Source: Paramecium tetraurelia
Taxonomy: Eukaryota > Ciliophora > Oligohymenophorea > Peniculida > Parameciidae
DNA: 64,000 bases
Direction of reading: 5' to 3'
NCBI RefSeq assembly: GCF_000165425.1
Contig: NW_001799012.1
Location: 4,159-68,158, forward strand
Shown here in pieces: positions 25,671-38,810 of the stretch (position 1 is its first letter; every line of letters begins with the position of its first letter). The position numbers were made by a program, and so were the translations under genes. The notes beneath the pieces are model-generated. The model had not been told where the DNA came from and made no database searches. It was given only the letters and a program-made list of their open reading frames with translations.

Positions 25671-26678
25671 TCAAAACAATTTGGTGTGAAATCCTGTGCT
25701 GTTTCTTAATTATTAATCGGCATTGTAGTATTGTTTAATAAACTTAGTAATTTGAGCAGAGGCATCAAATTCTGCTAATAAATTCTTACTTATCGATGAT
25801 CTAGTAACATTCAATTTCCTTATCATATTTGGTTTTTCTGTTTTGAGTTTTCGATCTGGACTATTTTGAATAGATTGACTTTGAGAGTAATATTGCTTGA
25901 TTTTGGCTGGTTCTGGAGGAGTATTGTTTCTTCTTATGATAGTGCCTTGAATGTCTTTTTTGAAATTGAGGAATTGCAATTGTTCTTTAGCTTGTAGGAT
26001 GATTTTCGAATTTTCCAAGAGGAGTGTGTTGGATAGATTGCGTAATTGATGGACTTCTTTGAGGATAGCCTTTAATTTGAATTTGATGGCAGAGGACATT
26101 TGGGGAGAATTTAATTTGCCTTCTGATGCTATAATTCGAAGATGCTCGCTTTCTATTGCATAGGTTTGGAGTTGAGTTTAGAAGAGGACTAGTTTGTCTT
26201 TTAATCTGTGGATCTTGTCTTGGGCCTTCTTTTTGAGAGCCTCATATTATTGACGATAATTATCCTTGTCTTCTTTTTTTTATCTATTTAATTCTTCGTA
26301 TTTAGTCCGTTAATCGATTAACTTCTATTGGAGTTCTGCTTTCTACAATTCGATTTGTTGATTGCAAGCCTTGAGGATGAGAAACTCTGTGTTGAGTTCA
26401 TCATAACGGTGTTTCCATTAATCCTGCTATGCATCGTGAAATTCATCAATAATTGATTATCTAGTATGTTAGCTATTTTACTTGTACTTCGAACAATTAT
26501 TACAATACTTACCGATGGATTCTTTCATTTCATATTCCAGTTGTTTGATTTCGATAAAGAAGGACTCCATTGCATGTTTCAATTCTAATTCCAGTCCTTC
26601 TGATGGCTCAAACTCTTTCGAAATGATCCGCATCAATTGCTAAGTGAATTATTACTGTTGTATCAGAATCCCTTGCAT
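25671..26678 (-). CDS. Coiled-coil protein
   Basis: An intronless 335-residue frame from ATG at 26678 to TGA at 25671-25673. After a Gln-rich start, most of residues 20-230 is heptad-like and highly charged, predicting a long coiled coil (for example DELNTEFLILKACNQQIELQ and YEALKKKAQDKIHRLKDKL). One GKYCNNCSKYK segment could bind metal but stands alone. The C-terminal third is basic and Ser/Thr-rich (IIRRNNTPPEPAKIKQYYS), likely disordered and phosphorylated. A cytoskeletal or basal-body role is typical for such ciliate proteins but is only inference. Confidence 0.75.
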
Positions 26679-26785
26679 TTAATTAGGTGCAATATATTTT
26701 AATTTATATGTGTTAATCATGTATTATTTTGCAATAATCATTTCTTGTTTACATAATCAAAAATACAGTTTTATTTTTATTAATA

Positions 26786-29700
26786 ATGAATACTTAAGAA
26801 AAATTAGATTAAATATCGGAACAGGTAGATTCTCTAAATAGGAAATACGGAGAGAGGAGTATCTCCCCCACTCAAGACTCCCAAAGAAAAAATAGTACCC
26901 ATTCAATTATATAAAAGTGCGTCGAATCAAAAGCAGTGGTCAATCCCTCAAAACATTCAATATGAAACCTCAATAACAAAACTTTCTAAAATCCTCCAAA
27001 GAAACATCTGGAGGAGGATTCTATTAGAGATCTTAAATAATGGGTACATCATTTCCTTCAATACGTACAAGAGATAAATAGAAGTAATAATGTAAATAAT
27101 TCAAGTAATGAATCAAAATAAGTGAATGCTAAGAAAGAAGAGAGTGTGAGTTTGGCTCACATAGATTCAATAGTGGGGATCAAATCTCTACTGGGACCCA
27201 ATCATCATTGTCACTTCGAAATTTAAGTAAAACATCTTGTTGCCAAATTGGTAAAATATGTCCATCTAACATTATAAGGAAGCCAGTGAATAGTTAACAA
27301 TCAAAGCCAAGGAAGAATTGGAGAGTGTAATTTGGATGGTCAAGAATTATAATAGTGAAGGTTTGATATCCAAGTTATTACAATTGTAATAATTGAAAAA
27401 TGAATTAGAGAAGGATCAACAATTGATGAGGGAGGAAATAGAAATGCTGGGAATGCAGAGAGATGATTGGTAATCCAAGTATTAGGAGATTTATGAGAAA
27501 CTATTGAAAATGCAAGGTATTGAAAATGATCTGCATGATGCATTACATAAATTGTAGATGTCAAATGAGTCATTAGAATAAATTAACAGGAGATTGAGAG
27601 AAAAGCAATTGGAAGTTTAGGATTGGCAAAGGAAATGCAATACTCATGATGAATAATTTAAAATCAGGATCACCAAATTGGAAGAAACATTAAAAGAAAA
27701 AGAAACATAAATTTAACAATTACAAAAGAAATTATAAAGATTAGATAGTGAAAATGCATTCCTACAATAAGAGATGAGGAACAAGACAGAAAAATTGGAA
27801 GAAGAACAAAGAAGATCAAAATAATTACATGCCGAGTTATTAGATACTAGAGTCAATAAGGTTTAGAATTTGTAAGATGAAATTGTCAAGTAAAAGAAAG
27901 TCATCCAATAGAGAGTAGAAGAAATTGAAGAACAAGAGAAAAAGAATAAATTATTGAATGTAAATTATTGTTCATTATTGTAGAATAAACTCAATCTATT
28001 AGAAACGTAATTGAAGAATTTTGATGATGTGGCTAGATAAGAAAAAGAAGAGTTAGAAAAAGGATGGTAGAAGAAGTATAAGGAATTGGAGAAATAGAGT
28101 GTCTAATACAAAAGAGATTTGAATTAGTTGGAAATACAATTATAATAAGTTGATTTGTTAGTCTAATAGAAAGAGCAAGAAGTAGAATAAGCAGTAGTTA
28201 AAGTTAAAGAACTATCAGATTTAAATGAGAGGCAACTATAAACTCTGCAAGCCAATTCTATTGAAATACTTAGATTGAATCAGGAAGTCTAAGAGAAGGA
28301 TTAAGATTTAGAATATGCAGAATAATAAAATGAAGAAATCTCCAAAGAACGAACTACTTTGATGGATAGAATTGGAGAATAAAACAATGAGATTTCTGAT
28401 CTTAAATAATAGGCATTTTAAATGAAGAAGGAGTTGGAGGGTATGAAATGGGAGAAACAAGATTCAGATAGAAAATTGGAGAGGCTAAATGAATAGATCG
28501 CATAGGCTAATCAAAGTTCAGATCAATTTAGATAATAATTAGATGAAGAGATCAAGAAAACATACTCATTGTATTCTGAAATCAATAAGTTGAAATAAGA
28601 CATTGAAGACTTAAAGGTCTAACATCAAAAGGAAATGTAATAGCAATAGAAGGTTATTGATGGTAAAGATGAGGAAATAAAGAAATTGCATGATAAATTA
28701 TAAGAATTCTAGGATCAAGATAAAGATCTATCAGACAAATTAAAAAAGTTGATGAATGAGAATGAGAATAATTCGAAGTTGATTTAGTAATTGTAGAATG
28801 AAAAATTAGAGTTGGAATAATAAATTGAAGAGCTAAAGAAATTGCTTTCTCAATATGAATAACAAACTATAGAATTCTAGAAGGAAAAACAATAATTACT
28901 GTAGAAAATAGAAGAAATCCAAAACGATAAGACTGAAGTCCAACTATTGAATGCTGAAATAGAAAAGTTAAAAGCTGATTTAGACTCAAAAAAAAACTAT
29001 GACGAATTGAAAGAAATGGCTAGTCAAATTAATACGGTTTATGAAGAAAAGGTGTAGTTGGAAAAACAAAAGAATGAATTGCAAATTTAATTAAATAAAA
29101 CAACTGAAGAACTTAAAGAATGGAAAGACAAATATGCTAAATTAGAAAATGATAAGAAAAATAGTGATGCTTTATACGCTTAATTTAAAGAGAGGTCAGA
29201 ACAGTAGCAAGAAATTTATTTAACACAAATCAAAGGAATGGAAAAAAAGAACTTTTAACTTAATGAGGAATACTAAAAATGCCTAGACAAAATCGATATT
29301 TTAGAAGAAGCCCTCTAAAATTAGAGTAAAGATATTAAAATCATTCCAAAATAAGCCTAAATCCCTCTTCATAGAAATAATACATTTCAACAGATCTTTG
29401 TTGAGGACAAGGTGTTTTCTAAGGATTCTACAAATGAAGAAATTCAATTGAAATTCTCAGAAATTGATTTTACAAGATCGAAAGGACATCTTACAATTTG
29501 CTTTTGGGTTAAAATTGATAGAACTAATTCTAAAGAAATGCTTCCTATCCTCAAAATTAGCACTGAAAACAAGAAGCTTCTAGAAATGGGTGTTTATTTA
29601 GATAGCAAATAGGTGTATAGTACTTTCATTCCTAACAATCATCCCAAAAACACTAAATAACAGAATCCATTAACAGTTACCTCCTAACTATCAATTAAAT

Positions 29701-31557
29701 TAGGAGAATTTTAATTGTTAGCCCTTATTTTAAACGAATCAGGCTAATATATGGATATGGGTTTGTGTTTGAATGGAGTTAGAGATGATTAGGTTTCAAT
29801 TTCCACTTCTTTAATCTTCCCAGAGGCTCAATTGTCATTTGGAAAATACACCACTCATCATCTTGTATTAAAGGATTGTTTAGTAATAACTGAGAATTTA
29901 CAAAGAATCAACATATTTAAAGAAGTATATTAAACATTCTATCAAAAATATAATGGAGTTAAGAAAATGAGTAGAAGATATGGATAGAAGAAAGAAAGTA
30001 TCTCCTATTTATCTGCAGGAGATTTGATATTCTTTTTGATTTAACAACATGAATAATCTCCCCCGAAATCAGGAAGCAGATCTAAATCCCCTCCCCCAAC
30101 TTAAGCAGTAATTATCAATAATCGAACCATTCCAGCTGGATTAGTTAGTTAATATGAATTAGCAAATACCTAAACAAAAACTGAAGAAACCAAGCCAGAA
30201 GAGATTCAAGAATAACCTTAATGGAGCAGGAAGTATTCAATGGATAAACTCAAGAAGTTTTTATATACAAATTTCAATTATAAGAGGTTGTTGAGTCCAT
30301 TCACTGAAAATTATGATTACATTAGTTTGGGATTACAATTATTACAACCACCACGAAATGATGAGTAACCTCCTACCAAATTTCATAAAGTGATCAAACC
30401 AAAAATCCAATTATCTCCCTATTATATGATGCCTTATAAATAGTTTCTTCAATATATCCAATTTGTGGGATTATTAAGAGTAACCTTTGAAGAATTACAC
30501 GATTTGTGTGAATTAATGGAAGTAATCTATACAAGTGACAAAGTACAATATATTCACTATGATCACTTTCTGATTGTGTTAAGAGAATGTATTATGACAA
30601 GGGCTGACTTAAAGAAGAAAAAGGAGTTAGAAAAAGGTGAGCCTCAACCACCACAAGTAATCGAATCCTATAGATATACTTATAAGGAAATCATCATAAA
30701 ATCAACAGGCAAGGAAGAGCAAGAAGTTGAATTGTTTAATGCTGTTGAAGTAACAGAGGTTTCAATTATAAAAAATGAATAAGAAACTCAATTAGAAATC
30801 AAATTAAAAAATGATTCCGTACAGACCTTCCCTCTTGAACATTTGCCTGCAGCATTTGTTGGTACATTGAATCTAAGCTAGTAAAGAAAGTTGAGTTTTA
30901 TCTTTTCCAATGATTCACAAATTAATGAGATCAAAACAGAGACCAATTCATTATTGTTGGGAGAGTAAAGTGAAATCACATTGAATCATGAAGTAGAATT
31001 AGATGAAAATGAAAAAATAGTCAAATTTAGCATATAAGATAAACAAATAAGAATAGTGATCTAAAATTCTAAGAAAATACTTGAAGAAATTCCAGTAATA
31101 ATCTTATTAGTTATATTAGCCACTTGAGATGGATCCAGAAACTGAATTGGAAACTTTGAGTTTACCTTAAGTTCCAGACAATTGGAATCTTGGCAAATTC
31201 TATGTCAATATTACCAGATGCTAAAATTGTGATAAGCACCAATAGACTACAAGGCATTAAGAGAAAGATTTTATAGAGAAGACAGAATATGTAACAAATA
31301 TTCTCAAGGAACTATTTCCTAATGTTGAAATTATTGAAAATGAAGATAAGACTGACAAATTGGAAAACTTTGAAGTGTATATCAAAAATTCTCTTGGTCC
31401 TGAAAAGATCATGCTTCTTCAGAAACAAGAGAATATGAATAAGTTTAAAGATCATTTTAATGATAAATTGCCCAATCTATTTGAAAAATTAATGCGCATA
31501 ATCAATTTTCATGGTACAACAGAGAAGTTGGGACAGGAGTAGGAAAAGTTAAAGTGA
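26786..31557 (+). CDS. Giant coiled-coil / LamG-like / Rdx fusion protein
   Basis: About 1555-1572 residues. Order: Ser-rich N-terminus; very long coiled coil (about residues 140-860); a beta-rich domain with FTRSKGHLTICFWVKIDR typical of LamG/concanavalin-like folds; a proline-rich linker; a helical domain (FVGLLRVTFEELHDLCELM); then a Rdx-like domain FYVNITRCQNCDKHQQTTRH with a CxxC. The Rdx part joins only if a 25-nt GTA..TAG intron at 31095-31119 is removed. Without it the frame hits TGA at 31125 and a separate ORF would begin one base later. A 28-nt intron near 27243-27270 (AAG acceptor) is also required. The N-terminal exons are uncertain: the frame from ATG 26786 meets TGA at 26963, avoided either by two AAG-acceptor introns (23 and 28 nt) or reflecting an error. 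The CxxC domain is shared with the gene at 23791-24745. Confidence 0.78.
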
Positions 31558-31628
31558 AGATTAATTAAATAACAATATAAAATATTTATATTATTTATAA
31601 TGTACTATTAAATGTGGTATAAATGCAC

Positions 31629-32125
31629 TCATTTTCCAACAAAACCTTTAAGGTAAGTTTCCTTTTAAGCTCTGATGACTTCTCTCTTGTCTGTCTTTCT
31701 AGACATGTAAATCTTTGTTTTTTCAGCGCCTCTGGTTTTCTTTAACTTAGACTTGACTTCCTTCCATCCCTTTCTGCTACCGTCTCTCTTTGGAATGATG
31801 CCTCTTCTTCTCAATCTGAATTTTGGTTCGAATTTGAGAAGATATCTATGTTAATTGGAAACTCAATACTATTATGTATCGTAGATCAAAGCAAATCCAG
31901 TTGTTCTATTTCCTCCGAATGTTGTTCTAAGACCATACACGACAACATTTCTTTCGTCTGCCTTGTATTTGCTTGCTAATTCCTTAACAACTGATTCCTA
32001 TGAGGGAGTTGGCTTATTTGGATGGAGTAATTCGACACTCTAAAGTTAATTGATCACTATACTAATTGTCTTCTGTTCAAAACTTTGTTTAAGAGTACCT
32101 TCCTGGTTTTTACTATGAATGTCAT
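31629..32125 (-). CDS. RPS24: Ribosomal protein eS24
   Basis: A 149-residue model with two introns (23 and 24 nt); length minus introns is a multiple of three. The sequence follows eS24 closely: [20 protein letters not shown], then [20 protein letters not shown], and the signature [21 protein letters not shown], followed by a basic tail [20 protein letters not shown]. eS24 is a small-subunit protein needed for early pre-rRNA processing. The C-terminus is somewhat longer than in animals. The gene converges with the giant Rdx-fusion gene, with 71 bases between stop codons. Confidence 0.93.
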
Positions 32126-32453
32126 CTTCTTGAATAATTCAAAATAAATTAAATCTTTTTTATTAAAATATAACACAACACGAATAGCTCTCCATCATTA
32201 CTTTTTTAATTTAAATTTTAGTAATTATATAAAGAAATAATGTGCAAATATATTTAATTAGTTAGATAATCATTAAAATACTTAGATTTTTATTAAATCT
32301 AAGACCCAACATAGAACTCGTCTTAAGTATTAAGTTTAAATAAATTAATTTTCTATTTCTATGAACAAAAAATTATTTAATAACAATATAAAGATGAGAA
32401 TAAGATTATATATTCTTATCACTTCTTATAAATAATTTATCAAGTATTACCAT

Positions 32454-34016
32454 TCAAGGATAACTAATCTAAAATGTTTAATACCCTTGATGTTTCTCAT
32501 CCCAAAAAACCAAATATTTTCCATCATTCGTGACAGCACCTTATACTTTTATTCCATTAGATCGCAAAAAAGATTATAATTCTAACTTACTATTTAGAAT
32601 ATAAATAAATGATTAAAGCTTGAAATATAACAGCTATTTGTCCTTATTGTATAAAATTGGAAATAATCGTTAAGGTTAATCTTAGAATACTAAATCAACA
32701 AATTGGGTAATTTGTCCTTCTAAATCTTGAAATAGAAAAGCACTATGATAATTCTCAGATATTAGGATAAATCTGTCTTCATCAATAAATTTAAGTTACG
32801 GTCTATTTATTTTAAACACCTACGTAACAAAGTGTTTGAATTAAAAACGATTTTGCTGACTTTATATTTTTTCCCAAACGATAATTTATTCCTAGCCCTG
32901 TACACCAGATATTGCACTATCTTTTGCACAAGATACTAAAATGGTTTCCAATTCATTGAGGCTCAACGAACTTACTAATCGATCATGTTTTTTTAAATCA
33001 TATTTTTTGCTTAATTGATCCTATTCATTGAACTACCAAACCTAAATTGAATTATCTGTGCTTCCAAAGAAAATTTATTCCTCCTTTAGGTCTGTAGAAA
33101 TGCAAGTGAAACTGAAGTTATTCAGACATATAGTCTGCTAACAACTCCATTGGGAGTTGAAAAACCAGGTTTTTATAGTCTAATCTGAACTAGAAATAAA
33201 ATTATTTTTCAACTTTAAGAAAAACAAGTATTAAACAAAGTTTTCGTGACCTTTTAAAGTTTACATTAATTTAAGATGCCCATCCTTAAATTCCCATACT
33301 TTTATGAAGCTATCTAAAGTAGATATCATAATTGATCCTTGATTATTAAAAGCCACTGCTCTACATTATTCCTTTTATTCCTTTAAATCCCCAATTTTAT
33401 TGATATTAATTTTCTATTCTCGAATAATTATTTTTTTTTTTTATTAATTATAACATCCAGAATAATCTATATTTACAACTTCCTTTAATATTAATTGTAA
33501 ATCATTATAATCAGATTCTTTTGAAAACTAAGCACTAAGTTTTTTTTCAAAAGACTATTTATTCAAAATAATTTAATTAATAAGCTCCTTTTCATATTTA
33601 CTTTCTTCATTCTTTCCTATTTGTTAAACCTCATCAATTAGGCTATACTCTAATATTTTATCTTTCATTGAAGCAAAATAAGTATCCCAAACATTCAAAA
33701 TTTATTCTATTGTATTTAATTTTGTCAACATATTTTGCCTAAAAGATTCACATTTTTCCTTCAATTCGTTAAATTTTGTGATATTATCGTTTATTCTTTT
33801 ATATAATTTTTCTCGATTTATTTATAATTTGTTTTCAATGATTGATTTTACAGAGTCTAATCCAGAGATTTCCATTTTCTCACGTAATGTTTCTAAGCAT
33901 ATTTTACACACAATTCGTTTTTCTCCTTTGAAATTTGGACTAATATCAGCTGCGATTATTTTTTTATTATGTTCATTACAGATATTTTCCTTCATAGAAA
34001 ATTTTTTTTTTTCCAT
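32454..34016 (-). CDS. WD40-repeat protein with degenerate zinc-finger/coiled-coil N-terminus
   Basis: An intronless 520-residue frame. The first 65 residues contain a Cys/His pattern (ICNEHNKK .. RIVCKICLETLR) resembling a B-box-like zinc finger. A coiled coil follows (FNELKEKCESFRQNMLTKL). The C-terminal 330 residues form WD40 repeats, with readable units such as STLDSFIKVWEF, SSSDQTIKTWFF, FGSTDNSIQVWQF and CAKDSAISG, giving a likely seven-bladed propeller. The zinc finger/coil/WD40 order is common among Paramecium proteins and resembles TRIM-like ubiquitin adaptors, although no RING is seen. Scaffold or adaptor function is inferred. Confidence 0.85.
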
Positions 34017-35233
34017 ATATGAATAAACCTAATAATAATTTTTAAAACAATATATTTAATCTAAATTTAAAAGTTGGTAACTTTTATCTAAAAATACAAT
34101 CATTTTGAAGAAAAAATTTTTATCAAGAAGGCTATAAAATTGGTAGTTGTTATTAATATTGCATGGGATAAACTTAATAAGAATAATTTAAGATTACTGC
34201 TTTTTGACTTACAAACAATTTATAATTTGAGCAATATTTCATAGACCTATATTGTAAAAATCAACAAGGGATACTTTGTTACATCAACAACTATATCCGA
34301 AAGATAAATTTAAATTGGAAAGAAATTATTTCTAATGTTAATGTTATATTAGGTTGAAGATTTACTTGAAATTTTGTCATGGGAGTTCTTCAAAAATGTC
34401 AAAGTATTATTTATTTTTGAGTTCTTAAGTTGTCAAAATCTGTTAAAATATTTTGAATATTATTTGAATCCATCAAGTACAAATGAGATAATTGATATAA
34501 GAGAAAACATAATATAATCAAACTTAAAAAGTCATGTTCAGAACTTTTACTGTGAATCTTATATAATGGATTGAATAATAACAAGATTGAAAAATTAGGA
34601 TATTATCATAAGACATTTTTTTGATTCTATAGGCATTTCAAAATATTAATTAATATTAAGCAAAGGACAGACAGAATTATTTTATAAAAACAATTCACAT
34701 GTGATATATTATATATTTTATATGTTTAATATGTAATTTAGATAAAATTGTTATGAATTATTGATAATTTAATTAAGATTTACTTATAAAATTCGTTGTT
34801 AATGATTGGAGGAATTTAATTTTAGGCAATAAAGTAATTAAATAGTATTATAATTTTGACTAAAATATTATTTTTTCCAATTTCACCCCAAAGGGTAATT
34901 CTTGTCAAGTGAATTTGAACAAAATTTAACAAAAAAGCTTAACTATCTTTATTTAATTTGATATTTGAAGAAATTAATGAATGGAGAGAGATAATACAGA
35001 ATTTCTTGCATAACGTAAAATTATGAAGTCTTCAAAATTACATAATATAATAATATAGTCAATATTCCAAACAAAATCAAGTTGCTTTAATTATGAATCG
35101 ATTCTTCGCTTCTAAATTTCAGCTACAAACAATTTCTAATTTAAGAATCCTTACTAAAATATACTCAAGATTTATTTATTTGTTATCAATAGCATAAATC
35201 AATTAATAAATAATCAAAATTATTAATAAACTA
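34017..35233. other. Long spacer with a doubtful ORF
   Basis: About 1.2 kb between the divergent WD40 and MORN-like genes. The plus strand has a TGA-free stretch of about 175 codons ending at TGA near 34574, with an ATG at 34335 (reading MLMLYQVEDLLEILSWEFF). It could be a small gene or a decayed one, but it has no recognisable domain and chance frames are long in this code. The rest is AT-rich spacer. Confidence 0.35.
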
Positions 35234-38200
35234 ATGAATTGCAATTATCATATTCAAAATCAAATATCATTTATATGTTTAGCACCTCACAAGTGTTAAA
35301 ATTAAAGGAAATTGTGTGATGAATGCTTTTAAGAACATGGAGTGGAGGTGTAATTTCTAATTCCGATAAATGGATTACAAGAAATAGTTAAGAAGAAATT
35401 TTAAGAATTGAAGTTGGGAGATATTTCTGAAATATCTGTATAGAGAATAAATTTTAAATCCATGCTCTCCCAAAGCCAAAGTAAATTTAAGCAAATTTTG
35501 GATTAATTTTCAGAATCAGCCTAATATATATTCGATATGATTGAACTATAAACCAAATCATACGTTCATCTAATTAACTAAAATATTAACCCAGCAGAAT
35601 TATCAAATTATGACTTAGAAATATTGATATAAATTTTAAAAGGGGAAAGCATAAATGATTGGATAGAATAGAAAAATATTTATTTGAATAAATTGGAAGA
35701 ATTAAAAGTTTATTGGGATCAAGAAGAAAAGTTATTTATTAGCAATATTTAAGACAAATTGAGAGGATTGCTTTCAATAAATGAGTAATAAAGTAGTAAA
35801 TTTACAGGATAAACCAAAGAAATCTAAAAGAGTTATTTTTAATTCAAAGCTTTATAAATTACAACAACAGAACAAATGTCTCGAAACGAAAAATAAAATT
35901 TTGTTAAAGATAATTCTAATTTAAGAATGTAAAGTTTCATTAATATTATTTAGAGATTCAATAATAGAAGATAAAAGAGAACCAGAGGATTTAACAAATT
36001 TAGAATAAATCCAACATTTGAAGTGGGTTGGTAAATATGGACAAAACAATAAAAAAATCGGTTTATGGGAAGCAACATGGTAGGGTGAAAAAATTTAGAG
36101 GGTTGGCGGAGAGTACTCTTTTGATGGGAAAAAATAAGGCAAATGGATAGAAATAATAGAAAATTATTAGATGTAAAAATTTATTAAACTATTAGTCTAG
36201 CCTAAGTTTTTAAGGTAGGTGAATATGTAAGGGGTTAAAAAATAGGATTTTGGAAATATGTTTATGAAAATAAGGAGATGTATAAATTGATTAATTAATT
36301 CAATAACAATAGAGGTGGAGGAGTCTATAGTACAGAAGGGTTGAAGATTGGAAAATGGATAGAGTTGAGTAAAGGTTTTTGGAAATATTCTTAAGTAACT
36401 CATTAAGGCGAATATCACAATGGTAAAAAGGTTGGTAGATGGGATATTTTTAATAGAAAATATAGAAGTGGTTCATCTTCAAAAATGTAAACATATTTTA
36501 TGTAGTTTTTAATAAAATAATAATTTGGAAAAACAATATATTAGTGGTGGCGGATCATACGATGAAGCAGGTGCAGAATTCAAGATTGGGTATTGGGTAG
36601 AAATGATGGATATACTTAATTCTGATTGTTAGATAATGACTAGTGGTCGATATCAAAATGGGAAAAAAATTGGTAGATGGAACTTGTACAATAAAAAATC
36701 TTCAATGTAAAAAAAAATAATAACAATATTTTGGAAAAAATTATATTAGTGGTGGTGGGTCATATGATGAAGGATGTGATGGAGTAAAGTCAGGTGATTG
36801 GGTTGAAGTTATGGATATTTTTTGTTCTGATTCTTAGCTTTTTTACTTCGGCGAATATAAAAACGGAAAAAAGGTTGGTAGATGGGATATTTAGTAAAAG
36901 TTGTAGGGAGAATGTCGAATAATGTATTTATATTTTATATCTTATTAATTCCAAAACCTTATGAAAAATACAGTGCCGGTGGATGTTATGAGGAACCAGA
37001 TTATGAACAAAAAGTAGGGAATTGGGTTGAAATATCAAATAATTTCAAGAATGGCTCTCAATTAACATTAAATGGCTTATATAAAAGTGGTAAAAAGGTT
37101 GGTAAATGGGATATTTTGTACAATTATAAAGGAAAAAATGAAAAGATGTAATAATACATTATATAGTTTTAATAATATTAATCCAATTGAATACAGAGGT
37201 GGTGGATCATATGAAATAGGGGGTGATGAACTTAAAGAAGGAAATTGGGTGGAAGTATTAGATAATTTCAAGGATAATTCTTAATTAACATAAAATGGCG
37301 TATATAAAAATGGTAAAAAAGTTGGTAGATGGGATATTTGGTTCAATTATAAAGGAAATAATGAACAAATGTAATACTTTATTATGTAGTCTTAATAATA
37401 ACAACTTATGAAAATATAGTGGTGGTGGATATTATGAAGAGAATGAACAAAAAGAAGGTAGTTGGGTGGAAATATCAAATATTTTTACAGATATTTCTTA
37501 AATCATATACAGTGGAAAATATATAAATGGTAAAAAAATTGGTATATGGGAAATTTGTCATAGAAAATAGGGTGACAGTTATTTCTAAAAGATGTAAACT
37601 TATATCTTATAATTTTAATTTGCTAATTTTATGGAAATTATAGTGGAGGTGGATCATACGATGAAAAAGGTAATGAACTTAAGGTAGGTGATTGGGTGGA
37701 TATATCAGATGATTGGAAGGACTTTTGTTAAATAACTTACAAAGGTGAATATAAAAATGGTCGAAAATTTGGTTCCTGGGATATTGAAGAGATAATAGAC
37801 TTTAAAAAACCATTAAAAATAATGTAAACAAAGGAATCTAATTAATACAGGGCAGGTGGATAATATGATAAAGTAGGTTATGGGGTAAAGTTAGGGAAAT
37901 GGATTGAGTTGCATCATGAATTTTTGACTTAGGCCACTTTTCATGGTGAATATCGAAATGGTAGAAAGGTTAATAAATGGGATATTTATTTGAAATAAAA
38001 TGGAAAGAATGAATATATGTAAATAAATAAAAAAGTTTAGTGGTGGAGGACTTTATGATGACTAGGAAAGCGAAAATTTAGGTCCAGTTAAGTAAGGGAA
38101 GTGGATAGAACTGGACGATAGATTTTAAGAGTATCAAGATTAAATGTTATTTATTAGAGATTGTCGAGCAACTCATCAAGGTGAATACTCTAATAATAAA

Positions 38201-38542
38201 AAGTTTGGTAGATGGGATAGCTACTTTTCAAACTACTAGATGTAATTTATTTAATTATAGTTATAAAACCTAGAGGTGGTGGGCTTTATAATGAAAACGG
38301 TGTAAAAGAAGGATTTTGGTCATAGCTGAGCGAATCATTTTCTATGTTAGACATTTGTTGATATTTAGTTATAACCTTGTGATACACATGGGATTATTAA
38401 AAAATGGAAAAAAGGCGGGATTATGGAATGTTATGAAGATAAACATTTAAGGTGACGTTTTTATTTATGAGAAAATGTATAAAATTACGATTAATATATC
38501 AGTGCAGATATAAAATATTAAGATGACAAAAAAAATGAATGA
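35234..38542 (+). CDS. B-box / coiled-coil / MORN-like repeat protein
   Basis: The start MNCNYHIQNQISFICLAPHK is followed by a B-box-type zinc-finger pattern (C..H..C..LCDECFQEHG), then a coiled coil (about residues 50-210). After an intron the repeat region begins with KWVGKYGQNNKKIGLWEATW. About eleven units follow of the form GGGSYDExGxxxKxGxWVEisDxFxxxSQxxYxGEYKNGKKVGRWDI, each containing the NGKKxGxW core of MORN-type repeats. Nearly every unit ends at a Met codon split by a phase-2 intron, AT|GTA..AG; introns here range from 23 to more than 50 nt, longer than elsewhere. The end is assigned by similarity to the tandem copy (both finish a few codons after the last intron). MORN repeats bind phospholipids or act as scaffolds; the role here is unknown. 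Individual exon borders are approximate. Confidence 0.75.
36025..38440 (+). repeat. Tandem MORN-like exon-intron repeats (copy 1)
   Basis: About eleven units of roughly 170-230 bases, starting near 36025, 36310, 36540, 36750, 36975, 37195, 37420, 37640, 37850, 38040 and 38273. Each is one exon coding GGG..NGKKxGxW plus an intron at the same Met codon. Unit order and particular features (the longer ninth unit, the shorter last unit) match copy 2 one-to-one. Confidence 0.8.
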
Positions 38543-38810
38543 CGCATATATAGATTTTAAAATTAACATTTTTTTCTAATTTTTCTCTAAATTTTTACAA
38601 TAAATATTCTAGGTCATTTAGTTATGTTTATCCTGAGAATATTATGAACAAAAAATTCTATAACTTGAATAACATAGTAAATATATAAAGAAGTTTTAAG
38701 ATTATTTCTCCATAAAGAAATAAAGTTATAGAATAAAATGATTTTTTATATTATTTTTATATCAAATGAAATAAAAGCTAGCATAATAAAAAAAATAAAA
38801 TTAGAAACAT

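Noticed and set aside
31129-31557. Stand-alone 142-residue SelW-like gene starting at 31129
   Set aside because: A one-base gap to the previous stop is implausible, and a perfect 25-nt intron fuses it in frame to the upstream gene.
33822-34026. Plus-strand hydrophobic ORF at 33778-34026
   Set aside because: Antisense of the N-terminal exon of the minus-strand WD40 gene.
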